A stretch of DNA of 57,979 nt. It comes from Chloroflexota bacterium (lineage in GTDB: Bacteria; Chloroflexota; Anaerolineae; Anaerolineales; VGOW01). Made by a program: the position numbers and the translations under genes. Numbering within the stretch: position 1 is the stretch's first letter; each line of letters starts with the position of its first letter. Location: NCBI GenBank assembly GCA_016875735.1, contig VGOW01000021.1, forward strand, positions 1-57,979, read 5' to 3'. Below the pieces are notes generated by a model that saw only the letters and a program-made list of their open reading frames with translations, did not search any database and was not told the DNA's origin. This document shows, piece by piece, positions 50,636 through 57,979 of this stretch.

Positions 50636-50821
50636 ATGAGACTGTATTACCAACCCAACGCGAGCAAGAACTACTCAATCAAACTCAACAACAATTACCG
50701 GGACATGTTGCAAAGCCTCATGCAAGATTGGCAGATGGACGGCGCGCAAGTCATCCGGCAACTCATCCGCGAAGCGCACCGCAAGGTGAAGCGCAAACAG
50801 AAAACCGCGAAGGGCGTATAA
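50636..50821 (+). CDS. Small ribbon-helix-helix-like protein
   Basis: This 61-residue basic protein (YSIKLNNNYRDMLQSLMQDW, GAQVIRQLIREAHRKVKRKQ) has the strand-helix-helix profile of an RHH DNA-binding protein and is probably an element regulator. GGTGGAGG precedes ATG 50636. A GTATAAT overlaps its stop and might serve as a promoter for what follows. Confidence 0.6.
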   Translation: MRLYYQPNASKNYSIKLNNNYRDMLQSLMQDWQMDGAQVIRQLIREAHRKVKRKQKTAKGV

Positions 50822-50914
50822 TCTCGATCAATCAAAACGCCCGACGATGGAGAAACATCATCGGGCGCGCTACCCACCGATGAAGGCGGCGGGCTGAGAC
50901 ACAGTAGCACTTGC

Positions 50915-50948
50915 AAGCCGCCCAAGTCAAGGGCGGCTTTTTGTTTTT
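50915..50948 (+). terminator. Rho-independent terminator
   Basis: AAGCCGCCC (50915-50923) and GGGCGGCTT (50931-50939) form a 9-bp stem, followed by TTTTTGTTTTT. It separates the RHH-like gene from vapB. Confidence 0.88.
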
Positions 50949-50958
50949 GGAGATCACT

Positions 50959-51201
50959 ATGAGCACACAGACGATCACCCTCTCCCTCTCCGACAGCCTG
51001 ATAAAACGCGCCGAAGCACTGGCGGCCCAGCGGCACATCACCGTATCCCGCCTTCTCGCCGAAGCCATCGAAGAACTGATCGCGCGCGAAGACCGCTACG
51101 CCCGGGCCCGGGCGCGGTCTTTGGCGCTCATGGCGAACGCGCCCGACTTGGGCACACGCGGCCAGATCGCCGTGACCCGTGAGGCTTTGCATGAGCGATA
51201 A
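50959..51201 (+). CDS. vapB: VapB-like RHH antitoxin
   Basis: This 80-residue protein starts TITLSLSDSLIKRAEALAAQ and HITVSRLLAEAIEELIARED, an RHH DNA-binding fold typical of antitoxins, followed by a flexible C-terminus that would wrap the toxin. GGAG precedes ATG 50959. It overlaps the PIN toxin gene by 11 bases. The pair would autorepress and help keep the element. Confidence 0.8.
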   Translation: MSTQTITLSLSDSLIKRAEALAAQRHITVSRLLAEAIEELIAREDRYARARARSLALMANAPDLGTRGQIAVTREALHER

Positions 51202-51619
51202 GCCGCAGTTTGTGGATACGAATGTGCTGATCTACGCCCATGATAGATCGGCGGGCGCCAAGCACGAACGCGCGCGGGCTGTGTTGGAGTCGTTGTGGGA
51301 AAACGGCAACGGGCGACTCAGCATCCAGGTGTTGCAAGAGTTTTATACCAATGCCACGCGGAAGATCAGCAAGCCGCTCGACGCCGACACCGCCAAAGAC
51401 ATCATCGCCAGTTTTGGGGAATGGCCCACACACTCGCCCACTGTGGCCGACGTGCTGGCGGCCATTGAATTGCAGAAGCGGCACTCGCTCTCGTTCTGGG
51501 ATGCGATGATGCTGACGAGCGCGGCGCGGATGGGATGCGAGGCGGTGCTATCGGAAGACCTGAGCGCCGGGCAGGACTACGACGGCGTGAAAGTGGTCAA
51601 CCCGTTTGAGGGGGGATGA
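51191..51619 (+). CDS. vapC: VapC-like PIN-domain toxin
   Basis: This 142-residue PIN ribonuclease contains FVDTNVLIYAHD (first acidic residue), VLQEFYTNAT (second acidic), and LSFWDAMMLTSAARMGCEAVLSEDL with the two C-terminal acidic positions (WDAM and SEDL). All the usual catalytic residues are present. Such toxins cut tRNA or rRNA. ATG 51191 was preferred over GTG 51179. Partner of the antitoxin just upstream. Confidence 0.85.
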   Translation: MSDKPQFVDTNVLIYAHDRSAGAKHERARAVLESLWENGNGRLSIQVLQEFYTNATRKISKPLDADTAKDIIASFGEWPTHSPTVADVLAAIELQKRHSLSFWDAMMLTSAARMGCEAVLSEDLSAGQDYDGVKVVNPFEGG

Positions 51620-51655
51620 TGGATTGGCAACAGAACGACGAAGGGAGGTGAGGAA

Positions 51656-52111
51656 GTGATCGGTTGGCCGTATGTAGTTGCGCTAGTTGTGATCCTCGGG
51701 GTACTTGATTCCATCGTCTTTGTCATTGCCGTGAATCGGGCGCTGATGATGGGGAGACTTGAGATATTGCGCAACCCACCCAAACCGGGCGCGCTGATCA
51801 CGATGGACGAACGCGCGCAGAAACTTTTGCGGATAAAGGACTTTCAAGAGTTTAGAGTCGAGTACCCCAAAGAGAGAGCCAGCGATGATGAGTCTGTTTC
51901 TGTTGGCAAACGGACACCGACGAACACAGAGAGAAGGCGGTTTGAGTGTTTCCGCAAATTGAAAGATCAACATCCCGATTGGACTTATGAACGGCTTGCT
52001 GATGAGGTCAACGTTACGAGGAAATTAGGCGAAATAGTGAGCGGGGACACAGTTAGGAATACCTATCGGGCAGTGGGGGCGAAATGGCACAAAGGAGATC
52101 GAAGAAGATAG
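51656..52111 (+). CDS. Single-helix membrane protein with C-terminal HTH-like region, hypothetical
   Basis: This 151-residue product begins at a GTG (51656) after GGGAGGTGAGG. It has one membrane helix (YVVALVVILGVLDSIVFVIA) and a C-terminal region KLKDQHPDWTYERLADEVNV, GDTVRNTYRAVGAKWHKGD that resembles a helix-turn-helix. No family is recognised. Confidence 0.55.
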   Translation: MIGWPYVVALVVILGVLDSIVFVIAVNRALMMGRLEILRNPPKPGALITMDERAQKLLRIKDFQEFRVEYPKERASDDESVSVGKRTPTNTERRRFECFRKLKDQHPDWTYERLADEVNVTRKLGEIVSGDTVRNTYRAVGAKWHKGDRRR

Positions 52112-52154
52112 GCGGTAAGCGGTAGCCAACAAAATTGATCCGTTTACCAGTTAG

Positions 52155-52188
52155 GAAGGCGTGTATTGTTTTAGCAATATACGCCTTC
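52155..52188 (+). other. Hairpin between element genes
   Basis: GAAGGCGTGTATTG (52155-52168) and CAATATACGCCTTC (52175-52188) pair along 14 positions with one G-T, around a 6-base loop. There is no long T-tract, so it is a weak terminator or processing site. Confidence 0.55.
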
Positions 52189-52207
52189 TCTGATTCTGGA
52201 GGATGAC

Positions 52208-52399
52208 ATGGTTCGAGTAAGCATCACATTGACGGCAGATGAAGCACGCCGACTTATTGCGTTGTCGAAGCAAGAGCGCAGACATCCGCGAGACCAAGCG
52301 GCTGTCCTGTTGGGCGAACGCCTTCGGCGCGTGAAGTTGTCACCAGCCGATGCCGAGCGCATCGAGCGCGCGCCGGTGGGCGCGGGAGGACACGCATGA
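52208..52399 (+). CDS. Small RHH-like protein, hypothetical
   Basis: This 63-residue product (VRVSITLTADEARRLIALSK, DQAAVLLGERLRRVKLSPAD) begins like a ribbon-helix-helix DNA-binding protein. Its stop overlaps the ATG of the primase/helicase frame (ATGA). GGAGG lies 6 bases before ATG 52208. Confidence 0.55.
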   Translation: MVRVSITLTADEARRLIALSKQERRHPRDQAAVLLGERLRRVKLSPADAERIERAPVGAGGHA

Positions 52400-54300
52400 C
52401 CAACTTAAACGCGAAGCCCGCTCTGCCAGAAGCGGGCCTCGCAAAAAAGGATTTGGGAATGGGTAATCAAGAGTATAGCACACTCGACTCGCTGAGCGCA
52501 AGCCATTATCGGGCCTTGCAGTCGTCGGCGATCTCGGACGACGTGATCCGCGAGCGCGGCTACCGAACCATCACCGCTCTCAAGGAACTACGCGATCTCG
52601 GATTCTCGCAATGCTCAACCGCCCAAGTGCCCGGCCCGCTTTTGCCCCTGCACTCCGTCGAAGGCGATCAGCCCTTCCACGTTTACCGCCCGGACAACCC
52701 GCGAACCTTCGACGACAAGAAGGGCAAGCGCAACCCCGACTGTCCCTCTGGGTCACGGAAGGGCAGAAGAAAGCCGACGCGCTTGCCAGCGCCGGGCTGT
52801 GCGCTATCGCTCTTCTCGGTGTGTCGAATTGGGCAACGAAGTTTCGCTCCAAAGACGGCAAGACCGAATGGCGATTCATCGCCACGAAGAAGCGCGCGAT
52901 CAATGTCGTCTTCGACTGCGACGTGATGATGAAAGGCAAGGTGAGAATCGAACTCGCCAACCTCACGAAGTTCTTGCAGAACAAAGGCGCAACGGTCAAT
53001 GCCGTCTATCTTCCCAACGATCCGAAACGGGGCAAGGTTGGAGTCGATGATTGGCTTGCCGAGGGTCACACCCTCGCCGAACTCGAAAACCTGATCGACG
53101 CGCCGCGGCCGGCCCCGCAACTTCCACCACCCATCACCGAATTACTCGATGATGCTCCGCCCACGATCAGCCGCCCGCTATCGCTGATCAGCGGGCGCGC
53201 TTACGCGGCGGCATGGCCGTACACCCAAACCCGGATCGATTTCGACAAAGACCGGGGAGGCAACATCGTCAAACTGCCAGAACCGCGCTTCGAGAAAGAA
53301 CGGCGGTTGATCATCATCCGCAATGACGGCGCGCGTTTCGGCGATGGAATGCAAAACTCTTTCGCCGATCTGGGCATCGATGTTCGTCTTGCCGATCCCC
53401 CGCCGCAAAAAGACAAACTCTGGTCAACGCCCGGCATTCGGAAGTATCTCGGCGGCTATCGCCCCGATCCTGCCGATGTCTTTCGACGTGTAGTCGAAGT
53501 GCTGAGTCACTTCGTGGACTTCGAGCAATCCCTCGCCGATCAGGAAACCATGTCGCAAATGATCGCCTGCTTCATCCTCTCGACATGGTTTCTCGACATG
53601 ACGAACGTATCCGGCGCATTGTGGATGACGGGCGAGAAGGGATCGGGTAAGTCGCACACGATGATCGTGGTCTGCGAACTTGGGCACCTCGGTCAGGCGA
53701 TCATCGGCGCATCGAGCGCGGCCAGCGTGCGCGACCTCGCGGCCTACGGCGCGCTACTCGGACTCGACGAGGCCGAGAACATCGCCGATAAGAGCAAGGT
53801 CGATCCCGAACTGCGCGATCTGTTTCTGGCGAGCAATCGACGCGGCGTGCCTGTCTCGTTGAAAGAGGCCGGGCCCGACGGGAAGTGGCACAACATTCTG
53901 ATCGACGCCTTCGGCGCGAAGGTGTTCACCGCGATCAGCAATCCCTTCGACACGCTGTCCAGCCGCGTGATCATCGTGCCCCTTGCCAAAACCCCCGACC
54001 GCAAGAAAGCCAACGCCGACCCACTCGATCATCGCCAGTGGCCGCACGACTGGCGAACGCTGATTGACGATCTCTGGGCAATGGCGCATCTCTCGTTTGC
54101 CGGAGATGCAGAGATACGATCTGATGGTCAGCGAACACACCCGGATCATCGGGCGAGACCTCCAGCCGTGGCGCGGCCTTCTTACGGTGGCCGCGTGGCT
54201 CGATGCGAACGGCGTGCCCGGCCTGTGGACGAAGAACGACGGCGGCGGGCTTGTGTGCAACAACTGCCACGAGGATCCGCGGCTGAAAGCAAGGCAATAA
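52396..54300 (+). pseudogene. DUF3854-type primase/helicase-like gene with two frameshifts
   Basis: Three consecutive frames together make one protein. Frame 1 (52396 or ATG 52459 to about 52740): SASHYRALQSSAISDDVIRE. Frame 2 (about 52740-54100): LWVTEGQKKADALASAGLCA (Toprim-like), FDCDVMMKGKV, and the helicase Walker A WMTGEKGSGKSHTM with Walker B-like LLGLDEAENI. Frame 1 again (about 54100-54300): MVSEHTRIIGRDLQPWRGLL. At the first join the expected linker seems shortened as well. The protein would be the element's replication enzyme; as written it is broken unless frameshifting or a sequence error is involved. Confidence 0.75.
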
Positions 54301-54366
54301 ATGACCTGCGTCCCGTAGAAATCGCTCTACGGCCTTCCTGACGCGATTTGCAAGCATCGTAGACCC

Positions 54367-54582
54367 ATGAACGGCAACAGTCCGCCCACCCCATCGAAAA
54401 GCGCATCCTTCGACGTGGAAGAGATCGGCGGCGCGCAGTTCGACGATCTCACCGAAGCGCAGAGGGCCGCCCTGCCCCTCTTGGCCGCCGACATCACGAC
54501 GGCGCTTCGGGCGCTCATTGCTTCGGGCGCGCTGGCTGTGCGTGATGGGCGCGTGACCGTGTGCGACAACAAATCATCATGA
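54367..54582 (+). CDS. Small acidic protein upstream of the recombinase
   Basis: This 71-residue product (VEEIGGAQFDDLTEAQRAAL) has no recognised domain. Its stop overlaps the recombinase ATG (ATGA), so it is coupled to recombinase synthesis and may be a regulator or accessory of integration. Confidence 0.5.
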   Translation: MNGNSPPTPSKSASFDVEEIGGAQFDDLTEAQRAALPLLAADITTALRALIASGALAVRDGRVTVCDNKSS

Positions 54583-56645
54583 CCGACTACATCCCCCCGC
54601 CCTCTTCTCTCCCGCCCGGCTCTTCGGTGTGGGCCTACTTGCGCGATAGCGGCGGCACGGCGCAAGAATTGAGCGTGAAGCAACAGGAAAGCGTGATCAT
54701 GGCTTACTGTGCGAGGCACAGTCTCATCCTAACGCGCCTCTTCGCCGATGAAGCCAAGACTGCCAGCACCGACAAAGGGCGCGATATGTTCGCCGAGATG
54801 ATCGACGTGACCGCAAGACCGCAAGACCGCCCCGCCGGGCTGTTGATCTGGAGTCTCTCTCGCTTCGCCCGCAACCAAAACGACTCGCCCTACTATCGCG
54901 CCATGCTCCGCAAGCGCGGCGTGGTCATTCACTCCCTCACCGAAGTCTTGCCCGATGACTCGACCGCCATCGTGATCGAGGCCGTTTACGATTTCACCAA
55001 CGCCGAGAAGTTGCGCCAAACTTCGCGCGACGTGAAGCGCGCTCTTCACGCGCTCGCCCGGCAAGGCTTCATCGGCGGCGTGCCCCCGCGCGGCTACAAA
55101 GCCGAGTCCGTCATCATCGGCGAGAAGCGTGACGGCGCTCCCCGCAAGGTAAGCCGCTGGGTCATCGATCCCGATCTCGCTCCCTTCGTGCAAAAGGCGT
55201 GGGCGCTGGCCGCCGAAGGGAAAGGCACGCGAGAGATCGAGCGCGCCACCGAAGGCCGACTCTACAAGCCCAAGAACTCATGGACAACGTTCTTTGCCAA
55301 CAAGACCTATATCGGCATTCTCAAATTCGGCGACGAAGAGATCGAGGGCGTGATCCCCGCCCTGATCGACCGTGAGACTTGGGAGGCCGTGCAACGACAT
55401 CGGCAAGCGCGGGCAAGAACGAACATCCGAAGGGGGCCGACTCGCGGCATACTCTCCGGGCTGGCCTTCTGTGCCCGATGCAATTCCACCATGTCGCACA
55501 GCATGAACAAACTATGGCGGTATTACATCTGCGGCAAGAAGACTCGCGAGGGCGCGAAGGCTTGCCCCGAACGAAGGATCGGCGCAGACAAAGCGGATGC
55601 CAGAGTGCTCGATGCGGTGATCGGGCGCGTGTTCACCCGGTCAATGGCCGAAGCGTTGATCGCCGAAGTGCAAGCGCAACTTTCCGACACGAGCGCGCTC
55701 GACCGCGAGATTGCTCAACTGGACAAGCAGATCGCCGAAGTGAAACGCAAGATAGCCCACCTCAACGATCAGATCGAAAACTTCGGCCCGGCCAAGTCCA
55801 CACAGGAAACTTTGTTGCGGCGCGAGACCGAACTCGCCGAGGTGGAAGGCAGGCGCGCCCATGCCGAAGCGCGCAAGGCCGCGCACGCGATCACCATCAC
55901 GCCCGATGTCTTGGCCTTCGTGATCAATTTGTGGATTGGCGATCTGGCTCAGGCGCGCGAAGCGAAGGACGTGACGGCCATGCAGGACTTGCTTCGGCGA
56001 TTTGTTTCAAGAGTCGATCTGAGTTACAATTCAACTCGTATCACTTATCGGTTTCCACTCAACGACAGCGACTGTAGCAAAGACACCGTGCCTTTGTGGG
56101 GGCACTCTGAAATCTTGGGTAAGAGCATCTTGCTCTTTGAGGCGCAGGCACGTTGTGTCTGCGTTTTGTTTTTGCGCCTCCTCTCGCGGGCAGGTCGACG
56201 CGGCCTCGCGTTATTCCAACGGCCAACCCGGTATCGCTGCATCAATCTCCGCCATCAACCGGATGGTCTCTTTGAGCGCCACTACCACTTTGGCATAGTG
56301 CGCCTTGTCTTCGGCGCTCAGTTCGCGCCCGCGCCGGTCTTTGAGCCACTTGTGGCAGACCTGATAGCCGCCGACGTGAAATTCCCACACGTCTTCCGGC
56401 ACGCCGACAAAGCCTTGCTCATCGTTAATCCACACCGTCTCGTCCTCGTACTTGGGATAACCCGAAGCGACGACGTTGTCACCCTTGCCAGTGAATTTGG
56501 CGATGGGATGATTGAGGGCTTTGGATTCCAACAGATGCAAGCCTACCAGTTCTTTACCCTTGGCCGCCAGCGCGCGGAACAGCTCAAGGTTGCGGGTGAG
56601 CGGCAGGCGGGGGAAATCTATTTTGAGAAACTCGGCGTAGCGTGA
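54579..56645 (+). CDS. Large serine recombinase whose 3' end runs through attR
   Basis: The catalytic domain (residues about 15-150) has VWAYLRDSGGTAQELSVKQQ (Ser of RDSGG likely nucleophile) and LLIWSLSRFARNQND. A recombinase domain (GGVPPRGYKAE, YIGILKFGDEEIEGV), a zinc ribbon (CARCNSTMSHSMNKLWRYYIC with a later C), and a coiled coil (EIAQLDKQIAEVKRKIAHLN) follow. The reading frame enters attR (56096) without a stop and continues into host DNA to 56645, adding 171 residues antisense to the neighbouring gene. In the excised circle the frame would enter attL and stop at 48669-48671, giving a short tail ending SIFVSWE. ATG 54579 overlaps the previous stop. Confidence 0.85.
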   Translation: MTDYIPPPSSLPPGSSVWAYLRDSGGTAQELSVKQQESVIMAYCARHSLILTRLFADEAKTASTDKGRDMFAEMIDVTARPQDRPAGLLIWSLSRFARNQNDSPYYRAMLRKRGVVIHSLTEVLPDDSTAIVIEAVYDFTNAEKLRQTSRDVKRALHALARQGFIGGVPPRGYKAESVIIGEKRDGAPRKVSRWVIDPDLAPFVQKAWALAAEGKGTREIERATEGRLYKPKNSWTTFFANKTYIGILKFGDEEIEGVIPALIDRETWEAVQRHRQARARTNIRRGPTRGILSGLAFCARCNSTMSHSMNKLWRYYICGKKTREGAKACPERRIGADKADARVLDAVIGRVFTRSMAEALIAEVQAQLSDTSALDREIAQLDKQIAEVKRKIAHLNDQIENFGPAKSTQETLLRRETELAEVEGRRAHAEARKAAHAITITPDVLAFVINLWIGDLAQAREAKDVTAMQDLLRRFVSRVDLSYNSTRITYRFPLNDSDCSKDTVPLWGHSEILGKSILLFEAQARCVCVLFLRLLSRAGRRGLALFQRPTRYRCINLRHQPDGLFERHYHFGIVRLVFGAQFAPAPVFEPLVADLIAADVKFPHVFRHADKALLIVNPHRLVLVLGITRSDDVVTLASEFGDGMIEGFGFQQMQAYQFFTLGRQRAEQLKVAGERQAGEIYFEKLGVA
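56096..56131 (+). other. attR, right 36-bp direct repeat of the integrative element
   Basis: Identical to 48620-48655. It lies within the recombinase reading frame, and the host tRNA terminator follows 12 bases later. Confidence 0.92.
56143..56173 (+). terminator. Displaced terminator of tRNA-Glu
   Basis: CGCAGGCAC (56143-56151) and GTGTCTGCG (56155-56163) form a 9-bp stem with one mismatch, followed by TTTTGTTTTT. In the uninterrupted chromosome this would lie about 25 bases after tRNA-Glu; the insertion moved it 7.5 kb away. Confidence 0.75.
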
Positions 56646-57979
56646 GCGATAAGTGGGCGAATGGAAGACCGCGTACATGTAGTGGAAGAGGTCTTCCGGG
56701 CCAAAAGTCTTTTGGAGGTCGCCCGTGCCATCGGGGATGAAGGCCAAGCCCAGCCGCGTTTCAATCTCCGCAATGAACTTGGGCGAGAGGTTGGGCTTGC
56801 GACCGCCGGGGCCGGCTTCAGCAAACATCGATTTCTGCTGATAATCGTCTTGGTCTTCTGAGTAAAAATAAACAGGAAACAGATAGTTGTACTCTCGTGT
56901 TTCTAATGAAATCGTGTTTCCATCAATCAATCTGTTCGTAACAAAAACATGAGCGAAATCATCCCCAGCAAGCTGTCGAACCGAAATCAAGGCCAGATTC
57001 GGTTTGCACATTCCCTGCATCAACTTGCCGCGCATACGCTTGATTGCATATGGGTGATAGAGTATCGGACGAACATCAAAGGGGCGGTAAAGCCATTCTT
57101 GTAGAAATTCCGTTTGTGGTCGTCTGCGCACGAGATTACGAATTTGTGAGTAGTTGAAGCTTGACCAATTCGGAGCATCAATACCAAGAGCAACCGCATC
57201 GAAGCTCGCACTATCTGCAATGGTTGTCAGACGTTTATTCATCTCTTTTGCTGTTATGGTCGAAACGAATTCGTCGCGTCCTGTCTGAACACCACTCACT
57301 GAGTCAGCAAACAATTCAGCCAGACTCCAGCCAAGGCAATATTCGTCTATGTTTTCGAAGGCTTTGGGTGTGAAGAAGCGAAAAGCCCCTAGGCAGGTCT
57401 GTCGATCAAGGTCTCTAACGTCACTCCATTTTGTTGTTGAAACATCATATTCAACCAAATAGGCGTATTTGCTCTCCCTCGAGCCCCAGAGCTCTGCGTG
57501 GCGAACTTCTCCGTTTCGCTTCCCCTGACCTCTTCTCACAAGAATTCCAATAGCTACTCCCTGCTTGATGTCAAATACGTTTTCATCCTTGGATCCGTCG
57601 GGCGCAATCTCTTTTTTCATTGCGCTGCCGTGTAAGTCCAAAATGTATATGCTATCGAAAGTCTCTCGCAGACTCTGGCGCATCCGACGATGAGTTATGC
57701 CCTCAATGAAAGTGTTATTCGTAATGAAGGCGAGGATACCTTGGCCGGTTTGCTCAATGCGCCACTGGGCGAAACGCATGAATTTGATAAAGTCATCGTC
57801 GAGGTTAATCTTCTTTTCATTCAAGTCCTTCTTGTAATCGTCAAGCAGGCCCGAAATCCATTCGCCCTTGTTCATTTGGCCGAAATTGGAATACGGCGGG
57901 TTGCCGATGATAACGGTGATGGGCGTCTCGGTTTTCACCGTGGCCGCCTCTTCGGCCTCGTGCGCCAAAAAGGCGGTGT
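56211..57979 (-). CDS. Type ISP restriction-modification protein, C-terminal part (start outside the window)
   Basis: The visible 585-plus residues contain the methyltransferase motif IV in PITVIIGNPPYSNFG, then MRFAQWRIEQTGQGILAFIT and NNTFIEGITHRRMRQSLRE. The C-terminal specificity-like part has FDVRPILYHPYAIKRMRGKL, AEIETRLGLAFIPDG and WEFHVGGYQVCHKWLKDRRG. This layout matches type ISP (LlaBIII-like) proteins, in which nuclease, translocase, methyltransferase and target recognition share one chain. The nuclease and helicase parts would lie beyond the window end; the frame is open to the last base. The recombinase read-through tail lies antisense to its 3' end. Confidence 0.85.
   Translation of the reverse strand, partial: TAFLAHEAEEAATVKTETPITVIIGNPPYSNFGQMNKGEWISGLLDDYKKDLNEKKINLDDDFIKFMRFAQWRIEQTGQGILAFITNNTFIEGITHRRMRQSLRETFDSIYILDLHGSAMKKEIAPDGSKDENVFDIKQGVAIGILVRRGQGKRNGEVRHAELWGSRESKYAYLVEYDVSTTKWSDVRDLDRQTCLGAFRFFTPKAFENIDEYCLGWSLAELFADSVSGVQTGRDEFVSTITAKEMNKRLTTIADSASFDAVALGIDAPNWSSFNYSQIRNLVRRRPQTEFLQEWLYRPFDVRPILYHPYAIKRMRGKLMQGMCKPNLALISVRQLAGDDFAHVFVTNRLIDGNTISLETREYNYLFPVYFYSEDQDDYQQKSMFAEAGPGGRKPNLSPKFIAEIETRLGLAFIPDGTGDLQKTFGPEDLFHYMYAVFHSPTYRSRYAEFLKIDFPRLPLTRNLELFRALAAKGKELVGLHLLESKALNHPIAKFTGKGDNVVASGYPKYEDETVWINDEQGFVGVPEDVWEFHVGGYQVCHKWLKDRRGRELSAEDKAHYAKVVVALKETIRLMAEIDAAIPGWPLE

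Larger units (their letters stand above)
48620..56131. mobile_element. Integrative element in tRNA-Glu, unit length 7,476 bp
   Basis: The DNA is bounded by exact 36-bp direct repeats, the left one at the 3' end of tRNA-Glu(TTC). It carries at one end an excisionase-like HTH gene and at the other a serine recombinase. Between them lie small hypothetical proteins, a VapBC pair, and a broken primase/helicase. No capsid or conjugation genes are seen, so it is most likely a mobilisable or satellite-type element. The host tRNA terminator appears just outside the right repeat, as expected for a site interrupted by insertion. Confidence 0.9.

Noticed and set aside
50449-50883. 144-residue plus-strand open frame
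   Set aside because: It overlaps the better supported RHH-like gene at 50636 in another frame and has no coherent protein features; a spurious frame is more likely.
48620-56131. Prophage
   Set aside because: No capsid, terminase, portal, tail or lysis genes are present in the 7.5-kb unit.
56132-56645. Recombinase tail as a functional domain
   Set aside because: The tail is antisense to a conserved restriction gene and has no domain; it is explained by read-through across attR.

Overview
The window is GC-rich chromosomal DNA with densely packed genes and short spacers. The best guess for the source is a member of the Chloroflexota (Anaerolineae-like). This rests on overall style: GC-rich codons, TTG/GTG starts, a cdaA-cdaR pair, M32 carboxypeptidases, a full-length DMGDH-GcvT fusion, and spacers filled with quasi-repeats. 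No rRNA or phylogenetic marker was compared, so the assignment is an inference. The only RNA gene seen is a tRNA-Glu(TTC).

Layout. 0-3.3 kb: an MntA/HepT-type toxin-antitoxin pair, an exported glycoside hydrolase and a lipoprotein. 3.4-10 kb: an M20 amidohydrolase and a minus-strand TetR / ABC-2 permease / HlyD / ATPase / ATPase operon resembling E. coli cecR-ybhGFSR, with a visible TetR operator. 10-20 kb: small membrane proteins, a nucleoside phosphorylase, a P1 peptidase, argF, a large TPR protein, cdaA-cdaR (c-di-AMP synthesis) and der. 20.0-25.1 kb: the first half of a bacterial microcompartment (BMC) locus, lepB-rpiB-uma2-deoC-BMC-P-aldehyde dehydrogenase-BMC-H, largely translationally coupled. 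25.1-44.3 kb: a response regulator, a nucleotidyltransferase-like gene, an MFS carrier, folK-folP, a truncated and a complete M32 carboxypeptidase, a dimethylglycine/sarcosine dehydrogenase-like enzyme, a striking array of about 134-bp palindromic repeats around a GIY-YIG nuclease gene, a choline-kinase-like gene, a polyamine/iron-class ABC importer, two phosphatases and a type II restriction-modification pair. 44.3-48.5 kb: the second half of the BMC locus, eutJ-like, BMC-T, an EutT-N-like small protein, two more BMC-P genes, a truncated response regulator and a class II aldolase. 48.6-56.1 kb: an integrative element with exact 36-bp direct repeats, inserted at the 3' end of tRNA-Glu. It carries an excisionase-like gene, VapBC, a frameshifted primase/helicase and a serine recombinase. 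56.2 kb to the end: part of a type ISP restriction-modification protein.

The BMC genes fit best with the sugar-phosphate-utilising (SPU) class. RpiB and DeoC would handle pentose or deoxypentose phosphates. A second, class II aldolase could also release an aldehyde, and one CoA-acylating aldehyde dehydrogenase would oxidise it inside a shell of BMC-H, BMC-T and three BMC-P proteins. Candidate encapsulation peptides are visible on five proteins. No phosphotransacylase or alcohol dehydrogenase is present in the window. The nucleoside phosphorylase at 10.9 kb could feed the pathway, but that is inference.

The most noteworthy signals are the split, two-aldolase BMC; the GIY-YIG/repeat array; and the integrative element whose recombinase gene runs through its own attachment site, so that integration replaces the end of the protein.
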